From: CAYNFT01 sp964396535
Lineage (GTDB): Bacteria; Chloroflexota; Dehalococcoidia; Dehalococcoidales; UBA2162
Assembly (NCBI GenBank): GCA_964396535.1
Contig: CAYNFT010000034.1
Coordinates: forward strand, 1 to 19,575
Direction: 5' to 3'
DNA length: 19,575 nucleotides
Part shown: positions 13,705 to 19,575 of the stretch, piece by piece
Numbering within the stretch: the first letter of the stretch is position 1
Layout of the letters: every line of letters begins with the position of its first letter
Made by a program: the position numbers and the translations under genes
The notes under the pieces: generated by a model
Seen by the model: the letters and a program-made list of their open reading frames with translations, nothing else
Database searches by the model: none
What the model was told of the DNA's origin: nothing

Positions 13705-14696
13705 TTATCAACAGCCATTGAATAGCCTTTGACACTAAGCAGAGTTAAGAAGATGTACATCGGTGGTTCAGCAGTTAACGCGCTAAGTATATTAAGATAG
13801 CTCTTAAATGAGTTAATCAATTCCTGTTCGTAAACTCTGCTAGGTATCGTAAATCCACACTCGTTTGGTTCCAGCATCGACCCGTCTATTGCTTCAATGA
13901 TTCCATTTCTGAAAAGTTGAACATATGAATAAACTTTTTTATCTTGGTCTCGACCATAAGTTAAAAATCCATCTAAGTTGTACCTGTGATTCCATCCACT
14001 ACAATGAATCGGTGGCATTATTGCTGGCCGAGAAGCTATTTTACCTATGTCATAGCTCTGAGCAGGATTGAATGAAATAATAGGTATTAGATGAAGAACT
14101 ATCTTGGCAGTCTCATAGAAAGGCACGGGAGTTTCATTAGCAAATATCTTTGATATTCTGTCTATTCTAAAATTACGAATTCTTTCTGTAACTGTTTCTG
14201 ATAAGTTAAAAGCAACCCGTAATTCCCCAACATCCAAAGGGTATTTTCCATTTGAGCTTCTTGAATAAAACTTATCGTGCCCTTTGAAAGTCACACGGTG
14301 AGGACTAATCCAGCTTTTAGAAACTCTGATTACCAAAACAACTTTCGAATTGTCAAGAGGAATTGGAGGAGAAATAGTTACCGACGGTAATCTTGGTTGT
14401 ATTCCAGTCCTAATCATGTTATCCAGTCTTAGTATTACTTGGTTTGGGTTTTCAATATCCAGACCGTCTAGTGATTTTGGAGTTCCTGTTTGTCTATCTT
14501 CGACTATTCCATATATTAAGTCTCCGCCACTAGCATTTGCGAGCGAAGAAACATCTGCAAGAAATTCCTCCTTCTCTTTATCTGAATTTCCCGGCAACAC
14601 CTGTTTATACTCTATCGTTTTACGTTCTGATACCTCATTATCTATTAAAGCCTGTAAAACTTCTTTAGTAATTTCATCAATATTATTTGGTATCAT
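13635..14696 (-). CDS. AlbA_2 (Schlafen AlbA) domain protein, frameshifted near its 3' end
   Basis: The in-frame product has 353 residues; with the frameshift repaired it would be about 393. Residues about 22-160 match the AlbA_2/Schlafen AlbA pattern: E-x-KTIEYKQ at 24-32, then EFLADVSSLANASGGDLIYG (44-63) and VEDRQTG, ending with the FYSRSSNGKYPLDVGEL strand. The domain binds nucleic acids or nucleotides and occurs in putative transcription regulators, DNA helicase-associated proteins and defence proteins. The rest (160-350) is unassigned. ATG with AAGGGAG upstream. It sits 64 nt downstream of hisZ and before hisG in the same direction, yet has no known histidine role, and looks AT-richer than its neighbours. 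It is probably an acquired accessory gene; function cannot be assigned. Confidence 0.75.
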   Translation of the reverse strand: MIPNNIDEITKEVLQALIDNEVSERKTIEYKQVLPGNSDKEKEEFLADVSSLANASGGDLIYGIVEDRQTGTPKSLDGLDIENPNQVILRLDNMIRTGIQPRLPSVTISPPIPLDNSKVVLVIRVSKSWISPHRVTFKGHDKFYSRSSNGKYPLDVGELRVAFNLSETVTERIRNFRIDRISKIFANETPVPFYETAKIVLHLIPIISFNPAQSYDIGKIASRPAIMPPIHCSGWNHRYNLDGFLTYGRDQDKKVYSYVQLFRNGIIEAIDGSMLEPNECGFTIPSRVYEQELINSFKSYLNILSALTAEPPMYIFLTLLSVKGYSMAVDKSRFPITKFRQLTETLCNYQKFS

Positions 14697-14760
14697 CTTT
14701 ACTCCCTTACTTCCCCTCTCCTTAAAAGCAGATGAAGATTTGTAGTTGTTGAAGGGGCTT

Positions 14761-15996
14761 TTATCGCAGTAATTTTAAAACCTCTTTCGTGGTTTGCGCG
14801 TCAAATTTTTGCTGGCTGGTTTGGTCGGTCAGCACAAAAAGAGGTGCTTTACCCCGGACATTGAGCAGCCATTTTAAGTTGGCCGGCTCCTGACCACCGA
14901 GGTCTACCTCAGCCGCATAGCCGGCTTCATGGAGGTAATCAGCCAGGCTAAAGACTTCCTTCAGTACACCTTCTCCAGGCTCAGCTTTAATCAGGATTCT
15001 TTGAGCCGAAGTTTGAGCCAGAGATTCCGTCTTTACCAGGTTCATCAGGCGGTCAAGGTAAAGGGCAAAACCTGAGGCTGGAATATCCCTACCACCCATT
15101 AAAGGAATAAGGGCATCATATCTTCCCCCACCACCCACGTGTTCCCCACCAGCCAGGAGCTGGAACATCACCCCGGTATAGTATTCAAAACCCCTCCCCG
15201 AAGTTATATCAATCTGGTAGTCGATACCCACCTCCTCAAGAAGGTCAACAACATTTACAAAATTATTAAGAGAAGGCTCGAGCTCAGGTAAATCCTGATT
15301 AAACAGTGCCTTCAGGTTTTTCAGGAAACCAGACGACTTCCCTTTCAGTTCCAGTAAAGGAGTCAAAATCCTGCTCATCTCTGGCCTTTCTGATTTTATC
15401 TTAGCCAGCACTTCTTCATCCCCATCCAGTATCTGGTCAAATATCCTGGCCTGTTCTCCGGGGCTCAGACCAAACTTTGCCAGTAACGCCCTTATTAAGT
15501 CGGCATGTGACAGCCTCAACTCGACGCCTTTAAGTCCCAGTTTTTTCAAAACCCCAGAAGCCAGTAGTATTAATTCTACATCGGCTGTAGTTGAGCCAGC
15601 CCCGATGAGTTCAGCGCCGCACTGCCACTTTTCTCTCGTCTCTTTTCCCGTCTCCTCAAAGATAAACACATTGGTCACGTAAAAGAGCTTGGCCAGCCCT
15701 TTTCCTTCCATATCATCAATGTAAAGCCGGGCAATGGGGATGGTCCCATCAGGCCTCAATACCACCCTCTCCCCACTCCACCCATCCCAATCAAGGAAGG
15801 AATACACCTTGCCCAACCGGCTGGGAGTAAGTGTCCCGGTTGAGGTGAACAGGTGTAGATACTCCAGGGTTGGTGTTCTAACCTCTTCATAGCCCCACTT
15901 AAGACAGCAGTCACGAAATACCCCCTCAATGAGGCGGAATCTCCTCATATCCTCAGGAGACAGGTCTTGAGTTCCCTTGCACCTCTGTACTCTCAT
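14761..15996 (-). CDS. hisZ: HisZ-type ATP phosphoribosyltransferase regulatory subunit (histidyl-tRNA synthetase paralogue)
   Basis: The protein has 411 residues with a class II synthetase core. Motif 2 region reads RPDGTIPIAR (81-90), as in HisZ, rather than the HisS form RPEGTxxxVRA. KLFYVTNVFIFEE and KWQCGAELIG (124-132) follow. The catalytic GLDYYT region reads SGRGFEYYTG (266-275), and motif 3 reads GGGGRYDALIPLMGG then SGFALYLDRL (308-317), with D in place of the HisS glutamate. These changes argue for HisZ, which partners short HisG and is needed for its activity and feedback control. Unusually, residues about 330-411 retain a degenerate anticodon-binding-like domain that most HisZ proteins lack, so a functional or diverged HisS remains possible. 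ATG with AAAGGTG 5 nt upstream. It heads the minus-strand his transcript. Confidence 0.72.
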   Translation of the reverse strand: MRVQRCKGTQDLSPEDMRRFRLIEGVFRDCCLKWGYEEVRTPTLEYLHLFTSTGTLTPSRLGKVYSFLDWDGWSGERVVLRPDGTIPIARLYIDDMEGKGLAKLFYVTNVFIFEETGKETREKWQCGAELIGAGSTTADVELILLASGVLKKLGLKGVELRLSHADLIRALLAKFGLSPGEQARIFDQILDGDEEVLAKIKSERPEMSRILTPLLELKGKSSGFLKNLKALFNQDLPELEPSLNNFVNVVDLLEEVGIDYQIDITSGRGFEYYTGVMFQLLAGGEHVGGGGRYDALIPLMGGRDIPASGFALYLDRLMNLVKTESLAQTSAQRILIKAEPGEGVLKEVFSLADYLHEAGYAAEVDLGGQEPANLKWLLNVRGKAPLFVLTDQTSQQKFDAQTTKEVLKLLR

Positions 15997-16023
15997 GATG
16001 ACACCTTTACAAATAGCGGATAA

Positions 16024-16052
16024 AGTTTACAATACTTTGCCTAGCTATTCAA
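16024..16052 (-). promoter_or_regulatory. Predicted hisZ (his operon) promoter
   Basis: On the minus strand, TTGAAT (16052-16047), a 17-nt spacer and TAAACT (16029-16024). No histidine-rich leader peptide or attenuator is seen between it and the hisZ start. Confidence 0.35.
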
Positions 16053-16068
16053 CATTGCGCATTGACAG

Positions 16069-16097
16069 TTGCAATCGGACTATAACCACTATACAAT
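16069..16097 (+). promoter_or_regulatory. Predicted nfeD operon promoter
   Basis: TTGCAA (16069-16074), a 17-nt spacer and TACAAT (16092-16097). It places transcription start near 16104, which rules out the upstream TTG at 16069 as the translation start. Confidence 0.45.
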
Positions 16098-16131
16098 AAT
16101 ACTTATGAGCAGGCTTCCAAAAAGGTTGATT

Positions 16132-17430
16132 ATGCTAAAGCTTCTGCGCATCACAGTATTTCTGGGTTTCTTAATTACTGGCTCTATCGCAGCTAAGGCT
16201 CAGGCGGCGACGCCGACTGTTGAAATCCTAACTGTTGATGGCACCATTGTGCCGGTAATTGCTGATTACATTGACCGCGGTATTAGCCAGGCTGAAGATA
16301 ACAACGCCACTGTTTGCATCATTGAGTTAAATACGCCCGGAGGACTAATGGACACAACGGAGGAAATAGTCCAGAGGATTCTGAATGCAGATGTCCCCGT
16401 AGTTGTTTATGTCTCTCCAAAAGGCGCTTGGGCGGCTTCAGCAGGAACCTTTATTACTTTGTCCGCTCATATTGCCGCGATGACACCGGGGACGACTATT
16501 GGCGCAGCCCATCCGGTGAGTGCTGGTGGTGAGGAGATACCAGAGGACCAGATGAAGAAGATAACCGAGTTCTCCGCCAAGTGGATGAAGACCATTGCCG
16601 AGGAGCGTAATCGCAATATCGAGGAGGCCCAGCTCGCCGTCACAGAAAGCAAATCCTTCACCGATGTCGACGCGCTCAATGTTAATCTTATTGATCTTCG
16701 AGCTGATAACTTAGCCAACCTTCTTTCTCAAATCAATGGCCTTAAGGTCACTTTAGCTAATGGCCTGGAGGTCACCATCGACACCACCGGCTACGAAGTG
16801 ACTCGAAACGAAATGAGCTTTATTGAACGCTTTTTGCACGCTATCAGCGACCCTAACATTGCCTATATTTTACTTAGCGTTGGCACCATAGGCATTATCG
16901 CCGAGGTTTATAACCCGGGAGCATTCTTCCCCGGCATTATCGGTGCCATCAGCCTGCTAATGGCCTTCTACTCTCTAGGTGTTCTCGACGCTAACCTGGG
17001 AGGCATATTGCTAATCTTGCTTGCCTTCGGTCTATTTATCGCTGAGGTGTTTACTACCACCTTTGGCATACTTACCGCCGGGGGGATAACAGCACTTATT
17101 CTTGGCTCCTTATTACTATTCCCCGCGAGAGGCCCATTGTTTGAAGTAAGCCCGTGGCTGATTGCCACGGTAGTAATTATAATTGTCGCTCTCTTTACCT
17201 TTGTTATTACTCGGGTAATCCGGGCACATCGCCGTCAGGCATCTACAGGCTGGGAAGAGCTGATAGGAAAGCCAGCCAAAGTTCAGATAGCCCTAGCCCC
17301 CGAGGGTATGGTTTTATTCAGGGGTGAGCGCTGGAAAGCAATATCAGAAGAGGGCACCGTAGAACCCGGGGAGGAAGTGATTATAAACAGGGTCGAGAAC
17401 TTAAAACTATACGTAAATAAGAAAGAATAG
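16132..17430 (+). CDS. nfeD: NfeD-type membrane serine protease (ClpP-class, long form)
   Basis: The ATG at 16132 is chosen because AAAGG lies 6 nt upstream and because it starts directly at a signal peptide (MLKLLRITVFLGFLITGSIA, likely cut after AKAQA). The product is 432 residues. Residues 28-235 form a ClpP/SppA-like protease domain: ELNTPGGL (65-72), the nucleophile S103 in AASAGTFI, and a Lys near 142-143 (the Ser-Lys dyad of the archaeal STOPP protease family). About five membrane segments lie between 243 and 362. The C-terminal NfeD OB-fold domain (about 374-432) includes ELIGKPAKV. NfeD proteins work with slipin/stomatin proteins encoded downstream, here too, probably in membrane-microdomain quality control. 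The intact dyad suggests an active protease. Confidence 0.92.
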   Translation: MLKLLRITVFLGFLITGSIAAKAQAATPTVEILTVDGTIVPVIADYIDRGISQAEDNNATVCIIELNTPGGLMDTTEEIVQRILNADVPVVVYVSPKGAWAASAGTFITLSAHIAAMTPGTTIGAAHPVSAGGEEIPEDQMKKITEFSAKWMKTIAEERNRNIEEAQLAVTESKSFTDVDALNVNLIDLRADNLANLLSQINGLKVTLANGLEVTIDTTGYEVTRNEMSFIERFLHAISDPNIAYILLSVGTIGIIAEVYNPGAFFPGIIGAISLLMAFYSLGVLDANLGGILLILLAFGLFIAEVFTTTFGILTAGGITALILGSLLLFPARGPLFEVSPWLIATVVIIIVALFTFVITRVIRAHRRQASTGWEELIGKPAKVQIALAPEGMVLFRGERWKAISEEGTVEPGEEVIINRVENLKLYVNKKE

Positions 17431-17443
17431 GGCAGGTAAAAAA

Positions 17444-17755
17444 ATGGATTTATTTACCGGTGGTTTCACAATAGACCCGTGGCTGGTTGTCGTAGTGATA
17501 ATCTGTATCATTGCTTTCCTTGCCGTCACAGTCATCTGGGGAATTCGAGCACACCGCCTCCAGGTAGCTGTCGGCAGGGAAGACCTGATAGGCAAACCTG
17601 CCGAGGTCAAGGAAGCCCTGGAACCTAAAGGAATAGTCTTTGTTGAGGGTGAACGGTGGTCAGCAATATCAGAGGTAGGCCGGGTGGAACCCGGGGAGGA
17701 GGTGATTATAACCAAGGTCGATGGCTTAAAACTATATGTAACTAGGAAAAAATAA
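17444..17755 (+). CDS. Short NfeD-domain membrane protein (partial paralogue of the preceding gene)
   Basis: The protein has 103 residues: one N-terminal transmembrane helix (WLVVVVIICIIAFLAVTVIW) and an NfeD OB-fold domain (residues about 45-103). The C-terminal half closely matches residues 374-432 of the preceding gene in protein and DNA (EEVIITKVDGLKLYVTRKK versus EEVIINRVENLKLYVNKKE), so it probably arose by tandem duplication of that 3' end. ATG with CAGGT upstream, 13 nt after the nfeD stop and followed by the slipin gene within 13 nt; the three form one operon. It has no protease domain and may serve as an adaptor for the slipin. Confidence 0.85.
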   Translation: MDLFTGGFTIDPWLVVVVIICIIAFLAVTVIWGIRAHRLQVAVGREDLIGKPAEVKEALEPKGIVFVEGERWSAISEVGRVEPGEEVIITKVDGLKLYVTRKK

Positions 17756-17768
17756 AGGAGGTAGACAA

Positions 17769-18536
17769 ATGACCGGAGTTGTTATCGGAATAGTTGTATT
17801 TGTCGTGATTATCATACTCTCAATGGCAGTCAAGATTGTCCCTGAGTATGAACGAGGAGTTCTTTTCCGCCTGGGGCGGCTGGTAGGACAGAGAGGTCCC
17901 GGCCTCTTTGTCATCATTCCCTTCGTTGACCGGATGGTGAAGGCTGACCTGCGGGTAATAACCATGGACGTGCCGTCACAGGAGGTAATCACCAAGGACA
18001 ATGTCACCGTGAGGGTAAATGCGGTGGTGTTCTTCAGGGTGGTTAACCCTCAGGACGCTGTGGTTAAGGTTCTGGACCACGTCAGGGCTACATCACAGAT
18101 ATCACAGACAACACTGCGAAATGTGCTGGGACAATCAGAGCTTGACGAGCTGCTGACGCAGAGGGAGATGCTTAACCAGAGACTAACGCAGATAATCGAC
18201 GAGCACACTGACCCGTGGGGAGTGAAGGTCAGCACTGTAGAGATTAAGGAAGTCGAGCTTCCGGAACAGATGAAGCGGATGATGTCAGCCCAGGCTGAGG
18301 CCGAAAGGGAGAGACGAGCCAAAATTATCCATGCCGATGGTGAGTTTCAGGCCTCAGAAAAGCTGGCTGAAGCCGGTGCCGTTATTGGCAGGGAGCCAAC
18401 CACGCTACAGCTCCGCTACCTGCAAACACTGACTGAGATAGCTTCGGAGAAAAGTAGCACCCTCATCTTCCCCCTGCCGATTGACCTTTTCACTGCATTT
18501 CTGAACCGTGGTAAGAGCACTGAGGAGAAGAAATAA
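17769..18536 (+). CDS. Slipin/stomatin-like SPFH membrane protein
   Basis: The protein has 255 residues. An N-terminal hydrophobic helix (VVIGIVVFVVIIILSMAV) is followed by the SPFH/Band 7 domain (about 20-190): IVPEYERGVLFRLGRLVGQRGPGL-type start, DVPSQEVITKDNVTVRVNAV, and an acidic/basic helix EAERERRAKIIHADGEFQAS near 180-199 typical of prohibitin homologues. The C-terminus contains a short oligomerisation segment (LRYLQTLTEIASEKSSTLIFPLP). Slipins oligomerise at the membrane and are the partner and target of NfeD proteases. AAAGGAGGT precedes the ATG. It is the last gene of the nfeD operon and is followed by a bidirectional stem-loop. Confidence 0.93.
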   Translation: MTGVVIGIVVFVVIIILSMAVKIVPEYERGVLFRLGRLVGQRGPGLFVIIPFVDRMVKADLRVITMDVPSQEVITKDNVTVRVNAVVFFRVVNPQDAVVKVLDHVRATSQISQTTLRNVLGQSELDELLTQREMLNQRLTQIIDEHTDPWGVKVSTVEIKEVELPEQMKRMMSAQAEAERERRAKIIHADGEFQASEKLAEAGAVIGREPTTLQLRYLQTLTEIASEKSSTLIFPLPIDLFTAFLNRGKSTEEKK

Positions 18537-18564
18537 CCAATAGCATAATCACGGTTATTGATAA

Positions 18565-18601
18565 ATGGTGGTTGAAAGGGTTTTACCCTTTCAACCACCA
18601 T
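18565..18601. terminator. Perfect bidirectional stem-loop between slipin and birA
   Basis: Arms 18565-18580 and 18586-18601 are perfect 16-bp reverse complements with a 5-nt TTTTA loop. It lies between convergent stop codons (18536 and 18605) with no strong T-run, so it may end both transcripts or protect their 3' ends. Confidence 0.65.
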
Positions 18602-18604
18602 AAC

Positions 18605-19384
18605 CTAGTCACGCAGGGTAATATCACCAGCCACAATCCTGGTCAGGCTGCCATCCGGGCCGCGCAGCAGAAGACTGCCATCCCTAGCTGCTGATTCGGC
18701 TACTCCTTCATAGATAGTTTCGCCTGCCGTTACCCGGACTTTTTTACCCAGCGTCACTAAGCGATCCCGCCACTCCTCGTAAATAGACTCGCCAGCCGAC
18801 AAAGCCAGGTATAACCTTTCTACCTCAATAAACAGGTGCCGGATTACGCTTAAGCGTGATACCTCTCTTCCCATTTCATGGGAAAGACTGGTGGCAATCG
18901 GTTGAATCTCAGGAAAATCTGCAAGCCTGAGGTTAACATTCGTCCCGATACCGATAATGGTGTAGTTCACTGTGTTTCCCTGCACATCACTTTCAATTAG
19001 AATCCCGCACACCTTCTTATCATTGATGAGAACATCATTAGGCCACTTAATCCGTGACTTTAAGCCGGTGACTGCCTCTATACTATGAACCACAGCCAGT
19101 GAAGTCAGCATAATCAGGGAAGATAGGCAGGACAGGCTAGGGTAGAGAATTATAGAAAGGGCAATGTTGCCCCTGGGCGTCAGCCAGGCACGCTTTAAGC
19201 GTCCCCTCCCCCCGGTCTGTTCATCGGCAATGATAACCGTTCCTTCGGCTGCCCCCTGCTGTGCCTGCTGCTTTGCCACCTCGTTTGTTGAGGTTACGCT
19301 GGGATAGTAAACAACCCTCTGCCCGACAAACCGGGTTTCCAAGCCATTTGTTATAACATCAGCAGATAAACTATCTTCCACCAT
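18605..19384 (-). CDS. birA: Biotin--[acetyl-CoA carboxylase] ligase, monofunctional
   Basis: The protein has 259 residues from the ATG at 19382-19384 (MVEDSLSADV); a longer start at 19423 would add 13 residues that look non-coding, and a possible -10 box (TATGCT) overlaps it. No HTH domain precedes the catalytic domain, so this is group I BirA without repressor function. Motifs: TSTNEVAK, the biotinyl-AMP loop GGRGRLKRAW (58-67), KWPNDVLINDKKVCGILIE (113-131) with catalytic K113, and the SH3-like C-terminal domain. In the GRGRxGRxW loop the middle Gly is Lys, which I have seen in other BPLs. It joins biotin to carboxylase carrier proteins; the carboxyltransferase at 8869-10425 belongs to the pathway it may serve. 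Confidence 0.92.
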   Translation of the reverse strand: MVEDSLSADVITNGLETRFVGQRVVYYPSVTSTNEVAKQQAQQGAAEGTVIIADEQTGGRGRLKRAWLTPRGNIALSIILYPSLSCLSSLIMLTSLAVVHSIEAVTGLKSRIKWPNDVLINDKKVCGILIESDVQGNTVNYTIIGIGTNVNLRLADFPEIQPIATSLSHEMGREVSRLSVIRHLFIEVERLYLALSAGESIYEEWRDRLVTLGKKVRVTAGETIYEGVAESAARDGSLLLRGPDGSLTRIVAGDITLRD

Positions 19385-19470
19385 ATATAACCCAAAGGTA
19401 AGTAGACGCTTAAAATATAGCATAAACAGTAAGAGTTAGAGAATGTCTATCAACCCTAAGGATTGCTACA

Positions 19471-19499
19471 TTGTAAAAATACGCAGGATGCAATAAAAT
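19471..19499 (+). promoter_or_regulatory. Predicted tRNA-Ser promoter
   Basis: TTGTAA (19471-19476), a 17-nt spacer and TAAAAT (19494-19499), giving a start about 8 nt before the tRNA. Confidence 0.45.
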
Positions 19500-19513
19500 T
19501 ACCTTAAGGCTCT

Positions 19514-19575
19514 GGAGGGATCGCATAGTGGCCTAGTGCGGGCGCCTGCTAAGTGCTTACCCTGGGTAACCGGGG
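19514..19575 (+). tRNA. tRNA-Ser(GCU), 5' 62 nt (cut by window edge)
   Basis: The acceptor arm GGAGGGA (19514-19520) is followed by a D arm with a GCA/TGC stem, then a five-pair anticodon stem GGCGC/GTGCT with the loop CTGCTAA (anticodon GCU). A long variable arm pairs TACCC with GGGTA, as in class II tRNAs such as Ser. The T arm begins CCGGGG before the window stops. The long variable arm and GCU anticodon fix the identity as serine (AGC/AGU codons). Confidence 0.85.

Noticed and set aside
14697..14760. Possible further full repeat copy next to the AlbA_2 gene
   Set aside because: Only short C-rich and AGGGGCTTTT-like fragments remain; not enough to call a copy.
15997..16068. Histidine leader peptide or attenuator upstream of hisZ
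   Set aside because: No His-codon run or paired terminator/antiterminator stems were seen.

Overview
This looks like about 19.6 kb of bacterial chromosome, mostly housekeeping genes of moderate GC content with AT-richer accessory genes wedged between them. The mix (an alpha2-type glycyl-tRNA synthetase, class I PurC, a HisZ/HisG-type histidine pathway, an NfeD/slipin pair, and a BirA without a DNA-binding domain) and the protein flavour suggest an uncultivated member of the Chloroflexota, perhaps Dehalococcoidia. That assignment is inference from recalled family resemblance and was not tested.

Layout. Positions 1-90 (minus) hold the first 30 codons of an SbcD/Mre11-type nuclease. An HNH nuclease with a long histone-H1-like Lys/Ala/Thr tail (186-710, minus) follows, bracketed by two same-orientation copies of an interspersed two-hairpin repeat. 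Next come glyS and an upstream DUF1648-like membrane protein (minus), an unrecognised 305-residue gene (plus) and purC (plus). From about 15996 down to 5143 the minus strand carries a scattered histidine operon: hisZ, an AlbA_2/Schlafen-type gene with an apparent frameshift, hisG, hisD, an acyl-CoA carboxylase carboxyltransferase, hisC, hisB and an SDR oxidoreductase. It is interrupted by the AlbA_2 gene, by repeat elements, and by a plus-strand two-gene module at 8005-8732 that resembles a PBECR-type nuclease toxin with a DUF2283-like partner. On the far right are nfeD, a short NfeD paralogue and a stomatin-like slipin (plus), a perfect 16-bp-arm stem-loop, birA (minus), and the first 62 nt of tRNA-Ser(GCU) running off the window.

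How the genes fit together. HisZ and HisG start histidine synthesis, HisB and HisC carry out the dehydratase and aminotransferase steps, and HisD the final oxidation. HisH, HisA, HisF and HisI/E are not here. The most notable point is HisG: one open frame encodes two consecutive HisG catalytic-type domains. The first keeps the N-terminal KGR motif but has lost the PRPP-loop TGRT signature; the second keeps ETGRT but has lost KGR. BirA could biotinylate the carrier partner of the carboxyltransferase, but no carrier protein or biotin carboxylase is encoded here.

No gap without a gene exceeds 300 bases. The larger gaps (2733-3011, 11747-11980, 13376-13515) hold promoters, hairpins or repeat copies and are annotated below.
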